From assembly GCF_000428945.1 (NCBI RefSeq), contig NZ_AUAX01000006.1, positions 248,001 to 312,000 of the forward strand: 64,000 bases of DNA, read 5' to 3'. Origin of the DNA: Hamadaea tsunoensis DSM 44101 (GTDB lineage: Bacteria > Actinomycetota > Actinomycetes > Mycobacteriales > Micromonosporaceae). Shown here piece by piece: positions 53,461 to 62,033 of the stretch; positions within the stretch are counted from its first letter, which is position 1, and every line of letters starts with the position of its first letter. The notes beneath the pieces are model-generated. The model had not been told where the DNA came from, did not search any database, and saw only the letters and a list, made by a program, of their open reading frames with translations. The translations under genes and the position numbers were made by a program.

Positions 53461-54536
53461 CCTGTCCGGAGGAAATCGCGGACGGTGGCCGTCGGCCCGG
53501 CCAGGTCGAGGCCGGCGTCGCGTACCCAGGCGTCGTCGTAGTAGGTGTTGGCATAGCGCTCGCCGCCGTCGCAGAGCAGCGTGACGATCGAGCCCGTGTC
53601 CCCGGCCGCCCGCATCTGGGCAATGAGGCTGAAAGCGCCCCACAGGTTCGTGCCGGTGGACCCGCCGACCCGCCGTCCGAGCAGTTCCGACGCCGTACGC
53701 ATCGCGGCCAGCGAGCCCGCGTCCGGCACGGAGATCATCCGGTCGACGACCGACGGCTGGAACGACTGCTCCACCCGCTGGCGGCCGATGCCCTCGATCC
53801 GCGAGCCGGTGCCGGTCGTGATCGACCAGTCGCCGTTCCGCCAGGCCGCGTAGAAGGCCGAGTTCTCCGGGTCGACCACGCACACCTTGGTGCAGTGGCG
53901 CTGATAGCGGACGTACCGGCCGATCGTCGCCGAAGTGCCGCCGGTGCCGGCGCCGACCACGATCCACGCCGGGATCGGATGGCGCTCCAGTTCCAGCTGC
54001 TCGAAGATCGACTCCGCGATGTTGTTGTTGCCGCGCCAGTCGGTGGCGCGCTCGGCGTACGTGAACTGGTCCATGAAGTGACCGCGGCGTTCGTCGGCCA
54101 GCCGCCGGGCCGCCGTGACGACCTGTGCTGGATCGTCGACGAGATGGCACTGCCCGCCCTGGAACTCGATCAGGGCGATCTTCTCCTTGCTGGTCGAGGC
54201 CGGCATCACCGCGACGAAGGGCAGCCCCAGCATCCGCGCGAAGTACGCCTCGCTGACCGCCGTCGACCCCGAGGACGCCTCGACGATCGTGGTGCCCGGC
54301 CGGATCCAGCCGTTGCACAGCGCGTACAGGAAAAGGGAACGGGCGAGGCGGTGCTTGAGCGAGCCGGTGGGGTGGACGGACTCGTCCTTGAGGTACAGGT
54401 CGATCCCCCACGCCGTGGGCAGCGGAAACGGCAGCAGGTGGGTGTCCGCGGACCGGTGCGCGTCGGCCGCGACGCGGGTGACGGCTTCGGTGACCCAGGC
54501 ACGGTCGTCGTCAGAACATCTGTCGAGCTGCTCCAT
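53445..54536 (-). CDS. PLP-dependent cysteine synthase/desulfhydrase family protein
   Basis: The 363-residue protein belongs to the fold-type II PLP family. PLP Lys61 lies in [22 protein letters not shown] is the substrate loop and [16 protein letters not shown] is the phosphate-binding loop. It resembles actinobacterial L-cysteine desulfhydrase-like proteins that release sulfide from cysteine, but it could be a synthase. The ATG at 54536 has a TATTCT box six bases upstream, so its mRNA may be leaderless. It is divergent from bldC. Confidence 0.88.
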   Translation of the reverse strand: MEQLDRCSDDDRAWVTEAVTRVAADAHRSADTHLLPFPLPTAWGIDLYLKDESVHPTGSLKHRLARSLFLYALCNGWIRPGTTIVEASSGSTAVSEAYFARMLGLPFVAVMPASTSKEKIALIEFQGGQCHLVDDPAQVVTAARRLADERRGHFMDQFTYAERATDWRGNNNIAESIFEQLELERHPIPAWIVVGAGTGGTSATIGRYVRYQRHCTKVCVVDPENSAFYAAWRNGDWSITTGTGSRIEGIGRQRVEQSFQPSVVDRMISVPDAGSLAAMRTASELLGRRVGGSTGTNLWGAFSLIAQMRAAGDTGSIVTLLCDGGERYANTYYDDAWVRDAGLDLAGPTATVRDFLRTGEWRP

Positions 54537-54542
54537 CCGGAC

Positions 54543-54548
54543 AGAATA
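54543..54548 (-). promoter_or_regulatory. Candidate -10 box for PLP-enzyme gene
   Basis: On the minus strand TATTCT is followed by six bases and then the ATG at 54536. This is a near-consensus -10 and the clearest of the leaderless set. Confidence 0.6.
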
Positions 54549-54730
54549 ACCGCAGGTAGGAGGTGAGGATCACGCGACGGATTCCGGCTAACTCGTGCCG
54601 AAGAGGGCGTTGATAAGGGAATATACGAAGGAGGTTCGCAAATAGTACAAGACATTTTGGGTGGATGGTACGAATCGGCAGTTTCAGGGATAACTATCTC
54701 TGATGGTGATTCAATGATCGTACGTCCACA

Positions 54731-54770
54731 CGGAGCCCGAGCTTATCGGCCGTGATCCATGGGGGCTCCG
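54731..54770 (+). promoter_or_regulatory. Leader hairpin before bldC
   Basis: CGGAGCCC (54731-54738) pairs with GGGCTCCG (54763-54770), with ATC/GAT able to pair within the loop. It lies nine bases before the bldC ribosome site, downstream of an AT-rich stretch (54600-54720) unusual for this window. The AT-rich part holds no convincing -35/-10 pair. Confidence 0.5.
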
Positions 54771-54789
54771 TCGACACTAGGAGGTGCGT

Positions 54790-55053
54790 GTGGACACGGG
54801 AGATCGCCTGCTGACACCCGGTGAGGTGGCGGCGTTGTTCCGGGTGGATCCGAAGACCGTCACGCGGTGGGCCGCGGCCGGTCGGATCGGCAGCATCCGT
54901 ACGCCGGGTGGTCATCGCCGGTTCCGTGAGTCGGAAGTCCGAGCACTCCTGGAGGGTGAGGCGGAACTGGCCGAGGCGGGCGGCGCCGCGACCAGCGGAC
55001 ATTCCGCCAACCCGCACATGAGCGATGCGTACGAGCGGCGCCCATCGTATTGA
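54790..55053 (+). CDS. bldC: BldC, MerR-type developmental regulator
   Basis: BldC is a small DNA-binding protein that in Streptomyces sets the timing of aerial growth and binds direct repeats cooperatively. The 87-residue product has the HTH LTPGEVAALFRVDPKTVTRWAAAGRIGSIRTPGGHRRF at about residues 8-45, matching it closely. It has an extra C-terminal tail of about 20 residues. Two in-frame GTG codons exist (54784, 54790); AGGAGG at 54779-54784 favours 54790. An AT-rich upstream region and a leader hairpin suggest tight control. Confidence 0.93.
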   Translation: MDTGDRLLTPGEVAALFRVDPKTVTRWAAAGRIGSIRTPGGHRRFRESEVRALLEGEAELAEAGGAATSGHSANPHMSDAYERRPSY

Positions 55054-55073
55054 CGGGGTGCGTGGGCATATCC

Positions 55074-55105
55074 TCCATCGTGGAATGCGATCCATCGTGG
55101 AGTGC
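55074..55105. repeat. Direct repeat of TCCATCGTGGA downstream of bldC
   Basis: TCCATCGTGGAATGC (55074) and TCCATCGTGGAGTGC (55091) repeat with 17-base period and one mismatch; each core is itself a TCCA-TCG-TGGA dyad. The rest of the 195-base gap holds a GC-rich hairpin at about 55127-55171. Confidence 0.6.
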
Positions 55106-55248
55106 CCCCGCCTCCGTAGCGCCACAGGCCGGGGCCCGGCCGGATCGCCTGCTCCGGCGACCCGGCCGGAGCCGGGAGGGCGCGACCCCCACCGCCAGGG
55201 ACTGGACGAGTCCACGACGCGGTGAGATGGGACGGTGATTGTCGCGAG

Positions 55249-56562
55249 ATGCCCGTTAATCCCCGCGCCGCGCAACTGCAGGAAGCCACTTGCGAGGCCA
55301 TCACGACGGCCGTGCGGCGATACCTGCCCGCCGGGGCGTACCGGGACTTCACCTTGTGGGCGTTCTCGCCGGCCAATCCGCGCCGGCAGGACTATCTCCA
55401 GGTCACCGGGCTGACTCAGCTCGTCACCATGAACGTCACGCTCCTGTCCGGCCTCGTCGAGCACGACGACTGGGCGGATGTCGAGCGATACCTCGCGCTG
55501 ATGAACGCGTACCAGTTCTTCGAGACGATCTCCGACAACGTTGCCATGGGCCTCGGCTCGCCCCGCCTGGCCGAGACCGGCCGTGAGCGGCTCGAACTCG
55601 TCACAGCGCTCAACCGGGCCATGATCGGCGCACTCGCCCCCGGCCGCGCGACACCCGCGCTGCTCCTGCTCAGCGGCGCGCCGCGGGCCGCCGCCGAGCG
55701 CGTCTCCGCCTTCGACCAGAGCCTCGCCTCCGCGAAATACGCCGGCATCGCCGAGGAGTACGCGCGCCACGGCGCCGGGATCACCTCCGGCGAGATCGAA
55801 TTCGGGCTGTGGGGCGCGCTCGTCACCAACGTCGAGACCTGTCGCGACATCGCCGAGGCCATGGCATCCCGACCGGTCGGTCCGCTGCTGCGCGACGGCC
55901 TGAGCAGCCGCTACCGGGCCGTCGACCGCAGCCTGCGGGCGGCCAGCCTCTCCCGCATGGAACTGGCCACCCTCGGCGCCCACTCGATCCTGGTGATGCC
56001 GACACTCGCGTACGGGATCGGCGTGCTGGCCGACGCGACGACCGGTACGGACCTGGCCGGGGTGCTGGCCGACGGAACCCTCACCGACGTCCTGTTCGAC
56101 GCCGCCCTGCTCGTACGCCTGCAGAACGACGTCGGTACGCGGCTGCTCCGGATGGCGACCGCCCAGCAGGACGCCCTGCTGCACCGGTTGGCCCGGCAGG
56201 CCGCCGACACCGGGCGTACCACCGTGGCGGATGCGTTCGCGCTGCTGGTCGAGGCGGCCGTGACCGAGGTGTCGCTGACCCGGCTGGAGAAGGACATCGT
56301 CAACGACGAGTTCAACATCGCCCTCTGGAACGCCCGCCGGGCCGGGGACGCGGCCGGTGCGCTCCGGGCGCTCGGCGAGAGCCTCGCGTACTTCGCCGTC
56401 CTGTACACCCAGCACAGTGGACGGTTGGCGAGCGGCCTGGGCTGGCTGGACGAGCGGCTGGGTGACCGCCGGATCTCGACGGTCGTCGAGCGGTTCGTCC
56501 GGTTCCACGAGCGGATGTACGCCCACCGCTACACCGAGGCGATCGGCGAATACGCGATCTGA
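55249..56562 (+). CDS. Unrecognised helical protein with terpene-synthase-like motifs
   Basis: The 437-residue protein appears nearly all-helical and soluble. It is unlike any family I can name. It has an acidic DDWAD (DDxxD form) at residues 73-77 and NDVGTRLLR at 293-301, close to the second metal motif of class I terpene synthases (NDxxTxxxE), but with Arg where Glu is expected. It also has an HRY near the C terminus. The two motifs are about 216 residues apart, more than usual. So a terpene-synthase-like fold is a hypothesis. The start at 55249 is the more likely ATG; GTG at 55222 is an alternative. Confidence 0.72.
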   Translation: MPVNPRAAQLQEATCEAITTAVRRYLPAGAYRDFTLWAFSPANPRRQDYLQVTGLTQLVTMNVTLLSGLVEHDDWADVERYLALMNAYQFFETISDNVAMGLGSPRLAETGRERLELVTALNRAMIGALAPGRATPALLLLSGAPRAAAERVSAFDQSLASAKYAGIAEEYARHGAGITSGEIEFGLWGALVTNVETCRDIAEAMASRPVGPLLRDGLSSRYRAVDRSLRAASLSRMELATLGAHSILVMPTLAYGIGVLADATTGTDLAGVLADGTLTDVLFDAALLVRLQNDVGTRLLRMATAQQDALLHRLARQAADTGRTTVADAFALLVEAAVTEVSLTRLEKDIVNDEFNIALWNARRAGDAAGALRALGESLAYFAVLYTQHSGRLASGLGWLDERLGDRRISTVVERFVRFHERMYAHRYTEAIGEYAI

Positions 56563-56596
56563 CGGTGTATCGCCGGCCGGTGTCGGTGGCGGGTCG

Positions 56597-57028
56597 TCAG
56601 GCCGGAACCGCGGTTCGGAGGCTGCCGAAGTAGCGCCTGGCCACGATCCGCAGCAGGGGCAGGAACACCGGACCGAACCACCGGAACGGACCCGTCGCCG
56701 CCAGCTCGGCAGTCATCGTGAACCGCGTACGCCCGGCCGTCAGCGGCGTGAACGTGTACTCGGCCGTGAACGGGGTCAGCGAATCCGTCGACCGGTACAG
56801 GAAACGCCGGGGCGGCTCGACCTCCAGCACCACCATCCGAGCCGGGAAGCGTACGCCGAACAGTCGTGTGTCCTGCGCGTACTCCGTGCCGGGACCGCCG
56901 TCCCCGGTGAGCCGTTCGGCCGAGATGACCCCTCGCCACCAGTGGACGTCGTTGCGGATGTCGGCGACGTACGCGAAGACGTTCTCCACCGGCCGGTCGA
57001 CATCAACATGGATGCGAATGGTCGCCAT
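56597..57028 (-). CDS. SRPBCC family protein
   Basis: The 143-residue protein fits the START-like SRPBCC fold. An early PVENVFAYVADIRNDVHWWRGV segment is followed by alternating strands and a long C-terminal helix. Members bind lipids or polyketides, or act as cyclases or coenzyme Q-binding proteins, so no single function is implied. A TAGGGT box lies six bases before the ATG. It is convergent with the unrecognised helical gene (34 bases between stops) and divergent from the UbiX-type gene. Confidence 0.85.
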   Translation of the reverse strand: MATIRIHVDVDRPVENVFAYVADIRNDVHWWRGVISAERLTGDGGPGTEYAQDTRLFGVRFPARMVVLEVEPPRRFLYRSTDSLTPFTAEYTFTPLTAGRTRFTMTAELAATGPFRWFGPVFLPLLRIVARRYFGSLRTAVPA

Positions 57029-57034
57029 GGCGCG

Positions 57035-57076
57035 ACCCTAGGGCGCGGACCGGTCAAGGTCAACGACCGATAGGCT
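57035..57076. promoter_or_regulatory. Divergent -10 pair between SRPBCC and UbiX-type genes
   Basis: TAGGGT on the minus strand (57035-57040) serves 57028 and TAGGCT on the plus strand (57071-57076) serves 57083, each six bases from its start codon. The two promoters lie back to back within 54 bases. Confidence 0.5.
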
Positions 57077-57082
57077 GAGCGT

Positions 57083-57709
57083 ATGCGCAGGCCGTGGATC
57101 GTGGGCGTCTCCGGAGCGTCGGGTACGCCGTACGCCGCGGCCGTTCTGCGGGCCCTTCTCGACGCCGATCATCCTGTCGACCTGGTTGTGTCACGGGCTG
57201 CTCGGTTGACAATCATCGATGAAACCGGCGTACCGTTCCGCGACGCACATTGGCACACCGACCTTGAGAGCTGGCTGGGCCGTTCCGTCGACGCTGACCG
57301 CGTACGCTTCTGGCCCGCCGGTGACTTCGCGGCCGGCCCCAGCAGCGGTTCGTACCCGGCCGCCGGGATGATCGTCGTCCCCGCCTCGACCGCCGCCTGT
57401 GCGGGTATCGCGCTCGGCCTCTCCAAAGACCTGCTCCAGCGGGCCGCCGAGGTGAACCTCAAGGAACGCCGCCGGGTCGTCGTCGTCCCCCGCGAGACGC
57501 CGGTCTCCCGCTCGCATCTGCTGCATCTCGTGTCGCTTGTGGACTCCGGCGCGGTGGTCCTGCCCGCGTCCCCCGGCTTCTACAGCGGCGGCGCCCAAGC
57601 GACCGCCCAGCAGCTCGTCGACTTCGTCGCCGGCAAGATCCTGGACGCCTGCGAGATCGACCACGATCTCTTCACCCGCTGGTCGGGGACCGGACTCAAG
57701 CGCCCCTGA
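57083..57709 (+). CDS. ubiX: Flavin prenyltransferase, UbiX type
   Basis: UbiX prenylates FMN to make the prFMN cofactor of UbiD enzymes. The 208-residue protein has the GVSGASGTPYAAAVLRAL start, SGSYPAAGMIVVPASTAACAGIALG near residues 90-115 and LLQRAAEVNLKERRRVVVVPRETP near 125-145, all family hallmarks. It lies on the plus strand facing the UbiA and UbiD genes, with a convergent gap of 31 bases. In futalosine-type menaquinone synthesis this protein is called MqnM. Confidence 0.94.
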   Translation: MRRPWIVGVSGASGTPYAAAVLRALLDADHPVDLVVSRAARLTIIDETGVPFRDAHWHTDLESWLGRSVDADRVRFWPAGDFAAGPSSGSYPAAGMIVVPASTAACAGIALGLSKDLLQRAAEVNLKERRRVVVVPRETPVSRSHLLHLVSLVDSGAVVLPASPGFYSGGAQATAQQLVDFVAGKILDACEIDHDLFTRWSGTGLKRP

Positions 57710-57740
57710 TCCCACCCCGGCCAGCAAGATCGCCGCGGAT

Positions 57741-58592
57741 CTAGATCGCGAGCGCGATCACGGCGAACGCGAACAGGGCGATTCCGACAAAACCGTTGCT
57801 GGTGAAGAAGGCCCGATTCACCCGGGACAGGTCCGTGGGCGTGACGATGACGTGCTGGTACGCGAACGCCCCCGCCGTCAGCGCGAGACCGACCCACCAC
57901 GGCCAGCCGAAGCCGATCCAGATCCCGAAGAGGACGAACAGTCCGAACGTCACCAGGTGGGTCAGCGTGGAGACCCGCAGGGCGAACGGGATGCCGTAGC
58001 GGGCCGGCACGCTGCGTACGCCGATCTGCCGGTCGACTTCGGCGTCCTGGCAGGCGTAGATGAGGTCGAAGCCGCCGATCCAGAGGCCGACGGCCGCGCC
58101 GAGCAGCCAGGCCGGACCGCTGCCGTGGAAGGTGCCGGTGACGGCGAGCCAGCCGCCGATCGGGCCGACCGCCTGGGCGAGGGCGAGGAACGCGTGCGGC
58201 CAGTTGGTGAACCGCTTGGCGTACGGGTAGATGACCAGCGGGATCACGGCGAGCGGCGACAGGATGAGGCAGAGCGGGTTGAGCAGCGCCGCGCTGCCGA
58301 GGAAGACGACGAGCGCGACGATGGCGCCGGTCCAGGCGGTGCGGACGCTGACCTTGCCGGTGACCAGTTCCCGCTGGGCCGTACGCGGATTCCGCGCGTC
58401 GATCTTGCGGTCGATGATCCGGTTGGCGGCCATCGCGAAGGTACGCGCACCGACCATGGCGATCGTGATCAACAGCAGCGTGACCCAGCTGAACTGGTCG
58501 AAGCGCTGCATGGCCGTCAACGCCGACAGGTACGCGAACGGCAGCGCGAAGACGGAGTGCTCGATCATGACGAGTCGCAGGAATGCCTTCAC
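57741..58592 (-). CDS. mqnP: UbiA-family prenyltransferase, menaquinone type
   Basis: The 283-residue membrane protein has about eight hydrophobic helices and the two Asp-rich UbiA motifs, NRIIDRKID near residue 58 and DLIYACQDAEVD near 180. It attaches a polyprenyl chain to an aromatic acceptor. Beside a UbiD-type decarboxylase and UbiX, it matches MqnP of the futalosine menaquinone route in actinobacteria. It overlaps the UbiD-type gene by four bases (ATGA), so they are one unit. Confidence 0.9.
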   Translation of the reverse strand: MKAFLRLVMIEHSVFALPFAYLSALTAMQRFDQFSWVTLLLITIAMVGARTFAMAANRIIDRKIDARNPRTAQRELVTGKVSVRTAWTGAIVALVVFLGSAALLNPLCLILSPLAVIPLVIYPYAKRFTNWPHAFLALAQAVGPIGGWLAVTGTFHGSGPAWLLGAAVGLWIGGFDLIYACQDAEVDRQIGVRSVPARYGIPFALRVSTLTHLVTFGLFVLFGIWIGFGWPWWVGLALTAGAFAYQHVIVTPTDLSRVNRAFFTSNGFVGIALFAFAVIALAI

Positions 58593-60049
58593 AGCCCGTA
58601 CTCCTTCCAGCGCTTGGTGACCTTGGCGACGATCTCGGGGGACATCACGGTCGCATCCGGCCAGCCGCGGTGGTAACCCTCGCTCGGGAGTTTGCGGGTG
58701 GCGTCGACGCCCGCCTTGCCACCCCAGAACTGCTGGTACGACGCGTGATCCAGATGGTCGACCGGGCCGGAGGTGACGACCAGGTCGTGGGCGTAGTCGA
58801 CGTTGCCGAACGCGCGGAACGCGACCTCGTTGAGGTCCCGCGGGTCGCAGTCGTCGTCGACGATGACGATCAGCTTGGTGAGCGACAGCAGGTGGGCGCC
58901 CCAGACCGCGCTCATCACCTTCTGCGCGTGCTTGGGGTAGCGCTTGCGGATGGAGACGACCAGGCAGTTGTGGAAGACGCCCGGCTCGGGCATGTGCATG
59001 TCCACGATGTCCGGCACGAGCAGCTTGATGAGCGGCAGGAAGATCCGCTCGGTGGCCCGGCCGATCGGCCCGTCCTCCTGCGGCGGCTTGCTCGTGATGA
59101 TCGAGTGGTAGATCGGATCGCGCTGCATCGTCATGGCCTCGACGTGCAGGACCGGGAACGGCTCGACCGGGGTGTAGAAGCCGGTGTGGTCGCCGAACGG
59201 GCCCTCCGGGTGCCGCTCGCCGGGCTCGACGTAGCCCTCCAGCACCACCTGCGCGCGCGCCGGAACCTGCAGCGGGACGGTGAGGCAGTCGACCATCTCG
59301 ACCCGCTCGCCGCGCAGGAAACCGGCGAACAGGTACTCGTCGATGTCGCCGGGCAGCGGGGCGGTCGCGCTGTAGGAGACGACCGGGTCGCAGCCGAAGG
59401 CGATCGCCACCGGCAGCCGCCGGCCGAGCCGCTCGGCCACGGCGTGGTGGGCGGTCGAGTCCTTGTGGATCTGCCAGTGCATGCCGAGCGTGTTGCGGGA
59501 GTGCTGCTGCAGCCGGTACAGGCCGAGGTTGCGCTTGCCGGTCTCCGGGTGCTTGGTGTGGGTCAGGCCGTAGTTGTGGAAGATCCCACCGTCGTCGGGC
59601 CAGGTGACCAGGCCCGGGAGCTTGTTCAGGTCGACGTCCGGGCCTTTGAGGACGATCTCCTGGCAGGGCGCCGTGCGTACCTTCTTGGGCGGGAGGCTCT
59701 TCAGCTGCATGACCTTGCCCAGGCCGTCCATCATGCCGGAGAAGCCCATCGGCAGGTCCGGCTTGATGAGGTCGCCGATCCGGGCCCCGATCTCGTCGAA
59801 GTCCTTCACGCCCAGGGCGGTCGCCATCCGCCGGTCGGTGCCGAAGATGTTGATGGCCAGCGGCATCTCGCCCCGGGTCGGCCGCTCGAACAGCAGCGCC
59901 GGGCCCTGGTCGCGTACGGTGCGGGTGACGATCTCGCTGATCTCCAGCGTCGGATCCACCGGGACGCGTACGCGCTTCAGCTCACCGTCGGACTCCAGGG
60001 CGGTCAGGAACTCGCGCAGGTCGGTGAAGGGAAACCGCGGTCGGGCCAT
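58589..60049 (-). CDS. mqnL: UbiD-family decarboxylase, menaquinone type
   Basis: The 486-residue enzyme belongs to the UbiD family, which uses prenylated FMN to remove a carboxyl group. Visible family segments include FPFTDLREFLTALESDGEL at the start, PEGPFGDHTGFYTP near residue 285 and DDCDPRDLNEVAFRAFGN near 395. With the UbiA-type gene that overlaps it and the nearby UbiX-type gene, it fits the futalosine route decarboxylase MqnL. Other mqn genes are not in the window. Confidence 0.92.
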   Translation of the reverse strand: MARPRFPFTDLREFLTALESDGELKRVRVPVDPTLEISEIVTRTVRDQGPALLFERPTRGEMPLAINIFGTDRRMATALGVKDFDEIGARIGDLIKPDLPMGFSGMMDGLGKVMQLKSLPPKKVRTAPCQEIVLKGPDVDLNKLPGLVTWPDDGGIFHNYGLTHTKHPETGKRNLGLYRLQQHSRNTLGMHWQIHKDSTAHHAVAERLGRRLPVAIAFGCDPVVSYSATAPLPGDIDEYLFAGFLRGERVEMVDCLTVPLQVPARAQVVLEGYVEPGERHPEGPFGDHTGFYTPVEPFPVLHVEAMTMQRDPIYHSIITSKPPQEDGPIGRATERIFLPLIKLLVPDIVDMHMPEPGVFHNCLVVSIRKRYPKHAQKVMSAVWGAHLLSLTKLIVIVDDDCDPRDLNEVAFRAFGNVDYAHDLVVTSGPVDHLDHASYQQFWGGKAGVDATRKLPSEGYHRGWPDATVMSPEIVAKVTKRWKEYGL

Positions 60050-60091
60050 GGCGCCATCCTGCCACGGCCCGGGGCACTGCCTGCTGAGGGC

Positions 60092-60979
60092 CTACGAGAT
60101 GCAGTCCCCGGCGTTCCACGTGTCGAATCGGGTCAGCCAGGTGACGCAGTAGGGGGCGCTGCCCTGGTTCGCCGTGGAGGTCACGTCGTCCTCCCGCCAG
60201 AACTGCGTGGGGGCGCCGGGCGTCGGGAGAAGCTGCACGTTGTCGAAGCTGACCGGCGGCACGGTGTACGACTTGGGCGCGTTGCTGGCCGAGTAGATCT
60301 CGACGTACTGCTCGATCGTGGCGGCCGCCGAGATCGGCAGGTTCTGGCTGGCCAGCAGGTGCCACTGGTCGCCCCACCAGAGCCAGGCCAGCCAGGTCGT
60401 GTCACCTTGCTCGGTGGCCGACTCCGCCTGCAGGTAGATCCAGATCCGGTCGCCGGGCTTGATCGCGTAGTCGTCGAAGAACGTCCAGGCGTTGCGGTTG
60501 GTGTCGTAGGTGTAGATCCGCTGCCGGCCGCCGCCCGCCCAGCCCGTCTCCGCCCAGCCGGCCTCCAGCCAGGCGGTGTCGCCGTCGGCGGTCTCTTGCC
60601 GTGCCATGAACCGGGCCGCGGTGAAGTCGAGCGTGTCCTTGCGTACGCCGGGGTCGGCGACCGAGATCCGGCCCATCACCCCGGCCCAGCCGGACATCGT
60701 CGTGGCCCCGAGATGCTGGTAGTGCCCGGAGGTGTCGGCCGGCGCGAGCGACTTCGGCATCGGGCGCGCCTGGCGTACGGGCTGGATGCTGGTGGGCCGG
60801 GCCCGGCAGACGTCGTGGCCGGACAGGTCCGGCGCACTCGTCGGAGCGTGGGTTGGTGCCTGCGCGGCGGCCCTGCACAGCGGCAGCGCGACCGCCGGGT
60901 CGCCGGAGAACAGGGTCCAGCCGGTCGGCAGGAGCAGGACGGCGGCGAGGGCCAGGCGAGGCAGGGCGAGCAGCTTCAC
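60092..60979 (-). CDS. Secreted Trp-rich protein of unknown function
   Basis: The 295-residue protein has a hydrophobic N-terminal signal (about 1-25) and a Pro/Ala-rich segment up to about residue 80. The main domain has many Trp residues (for example AWLEAGWAETGWAGG, WLAWLWWGDQWH) and strand-like stretches. This resembles secreted beta-sandwich proteins, such as carbohydrate-binding ones, but no family is certain. Four Cys could form disulfides. It starts with GTG without a clear ribosome site and lies between the UbiD and ccsB genes. Confidence 0.78.
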   Translation of the reverse strand: MKLLALPRLALAAVLLLPTGWTLFSGDPAVALPLCRAAAQAPTHAPTSAPDLSGHDVCRARPTSIQPVRQARPMPKSLAPADTSGHYQHLGATTMSGWAGVMGRISVADPGVRKDTLDFTAARFMARQETADGDTAWLEAGWAETGWAGGGRQRIYTYDTNRNAWTFFDDYAIKPGDRIWIYLQAESATEQGDTTWLAWLWWGDQWHLLASQNLPISAAATIEQYVEIYSASNAPKSYTVPPVSFDNVQLLPTPGAPTQFWREDDVTSTANQGSAPYCVTWLTRFDTWNAGDCIS

Positions 60980-61052
60980 ACTGCGCGTAACTGCCCCCGC
61001 GACCTGGGGTGACGGCCGAGGGGGCGGTGCAACGCGCGCGAGTGGGTGAGAG

Positions 61053-62033
61053 CTACTGCACGCCGGCGTAGCTGTGCAGACCGGTGAAGAAGAAGTTCAC
61101 GCCGAACAGGTTCATCAGCATCGTCAGCCAGCCGATGATCGCGATCCAGGCGACCAGGCGGCGGTTCATGCTCGGCGTACTGCGGGCGTGCAGGTAGCCG
61201 GCGTAGACGACCCAGGAGATGAACGCCCAGGTCTCCTTCGGGTCCCAGCCCCAGTAGCGGCCCCACGCCGCCTCGGCCCAGACCGCGCCGGCGGCCACGC
61301 CGAAGGTCCAGATCGGGAAGGCGAACGCCTGGATGCCGAAGGCCAGCCGCTCCATCGCGTCGGCGGCCGGCAGCCGGCCACCCAGCGAGTACGGGAAGCG
61401 CCGCTTGCCGGCGTCGTAACCGTCGCGGATCAGGAACGCGGCCGACGGGACGAAGCCGACCAGGAAGAGGCCGGAGGCGAGGACGACCGAGGTCACGTGG
61501 ATGACGAACCAGTACGACTGCAGCGCCGGCACCAGCGGGTTGACCTGCGTGTACAGGACCAGTCCGGCGAAGCCGAGCAGCAGCATCTCCACCAGCGTGA
61601 GGACGATGCCGAGCCGGCGTACCTGCGGCTTGCGGATCGCCACCACGAGCCAGGCCGCGCCGCCGACGAGAGTCACCGACAGCACGAACTCGTACATGTT
61701 GCCCCACGGCATGCGGTGCGCCGCGAGGCCGCGGGTCGCCGTCGTCGTGAAGTGCAGGAGCACGGCCAGCCCGGTCATCCAGACCGCGAGCTTGCCGAAG
61801 AGCGGCGCCCAGTCGCGCCGCTCCGGCGCCGCCGGCGGGGCCTGAACGTCCTCGATCGGGTTCACGGCGACCTCGGGGCCGCCCGCGCCGACGAGGACCT
61901 TCGCCTCGGCGGGCGCGGCCACGGCCGGACGCCGGCGCATCAGCGCGTAGTCCGCCGTGTGCAGCATCATCGCGCCCAGGTACGCCAGGATCGCGATGTA
62001 GAGCAGATTATCGGAGAGCGTCGACAGGCTCAC
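61053..62033 (-). CDS. ccsB: Cytochrome c biogenesis protein CcsB/CcsA (ResC)
   Basis: The 326-residue membrane protein belongs to the heme-handling CcsA family. It has about eight hydrophobic helices and the Trp-rich motif YWGWDPKETWAF near residue 255, with conserved His residues (LLHFTTT, FVIHVTSV and HARSTPS regions). Together with ResB it forms the System II heme ligation machine for c-type cytochromes. AGGAG lies nine bases before the GTG. Its start overlaps the resB stop by 26 bases, so the genes are translated together. Confidence 0.93.
   Translation of the reverse strand: MSLSTLSDNLLYIAILAYLGAMMLHTADYALMRRRPAVAAPAEAKVLVGAGGPEVAVNPIEDVQAPPAAPERRDWAPLFGKLAVWMTGLAVLLHFTTTATRGLAAHRMPWGNMYEFVLSVTLVGGAAWLVVAIRKPQVRRLGIVLTLVEMLLLGFAGLVLYTQVNPLVPALQSYWFVIHVTSVVLASGLFLVGFVPSAAFLIRDGYDAGKRRFPYSLGGRLPAADAMERLAFGIQAFAFPIWTFGVAAGAVWAEAAWGRYWGWDPKETWAFISWVVYAGYLHARSTPSMNRRLVAWIAIIGWLTMLMNLFGVNFFFTGLHSYAGVQ

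Noticed and set aside
57741-58592. A ubiquinone rather than menaquinone role for the UbiA protein
   Set aside because: Actinobacteria use menaquinone, and the coupled UbiD and nearby UbiX match the futalosine route set.
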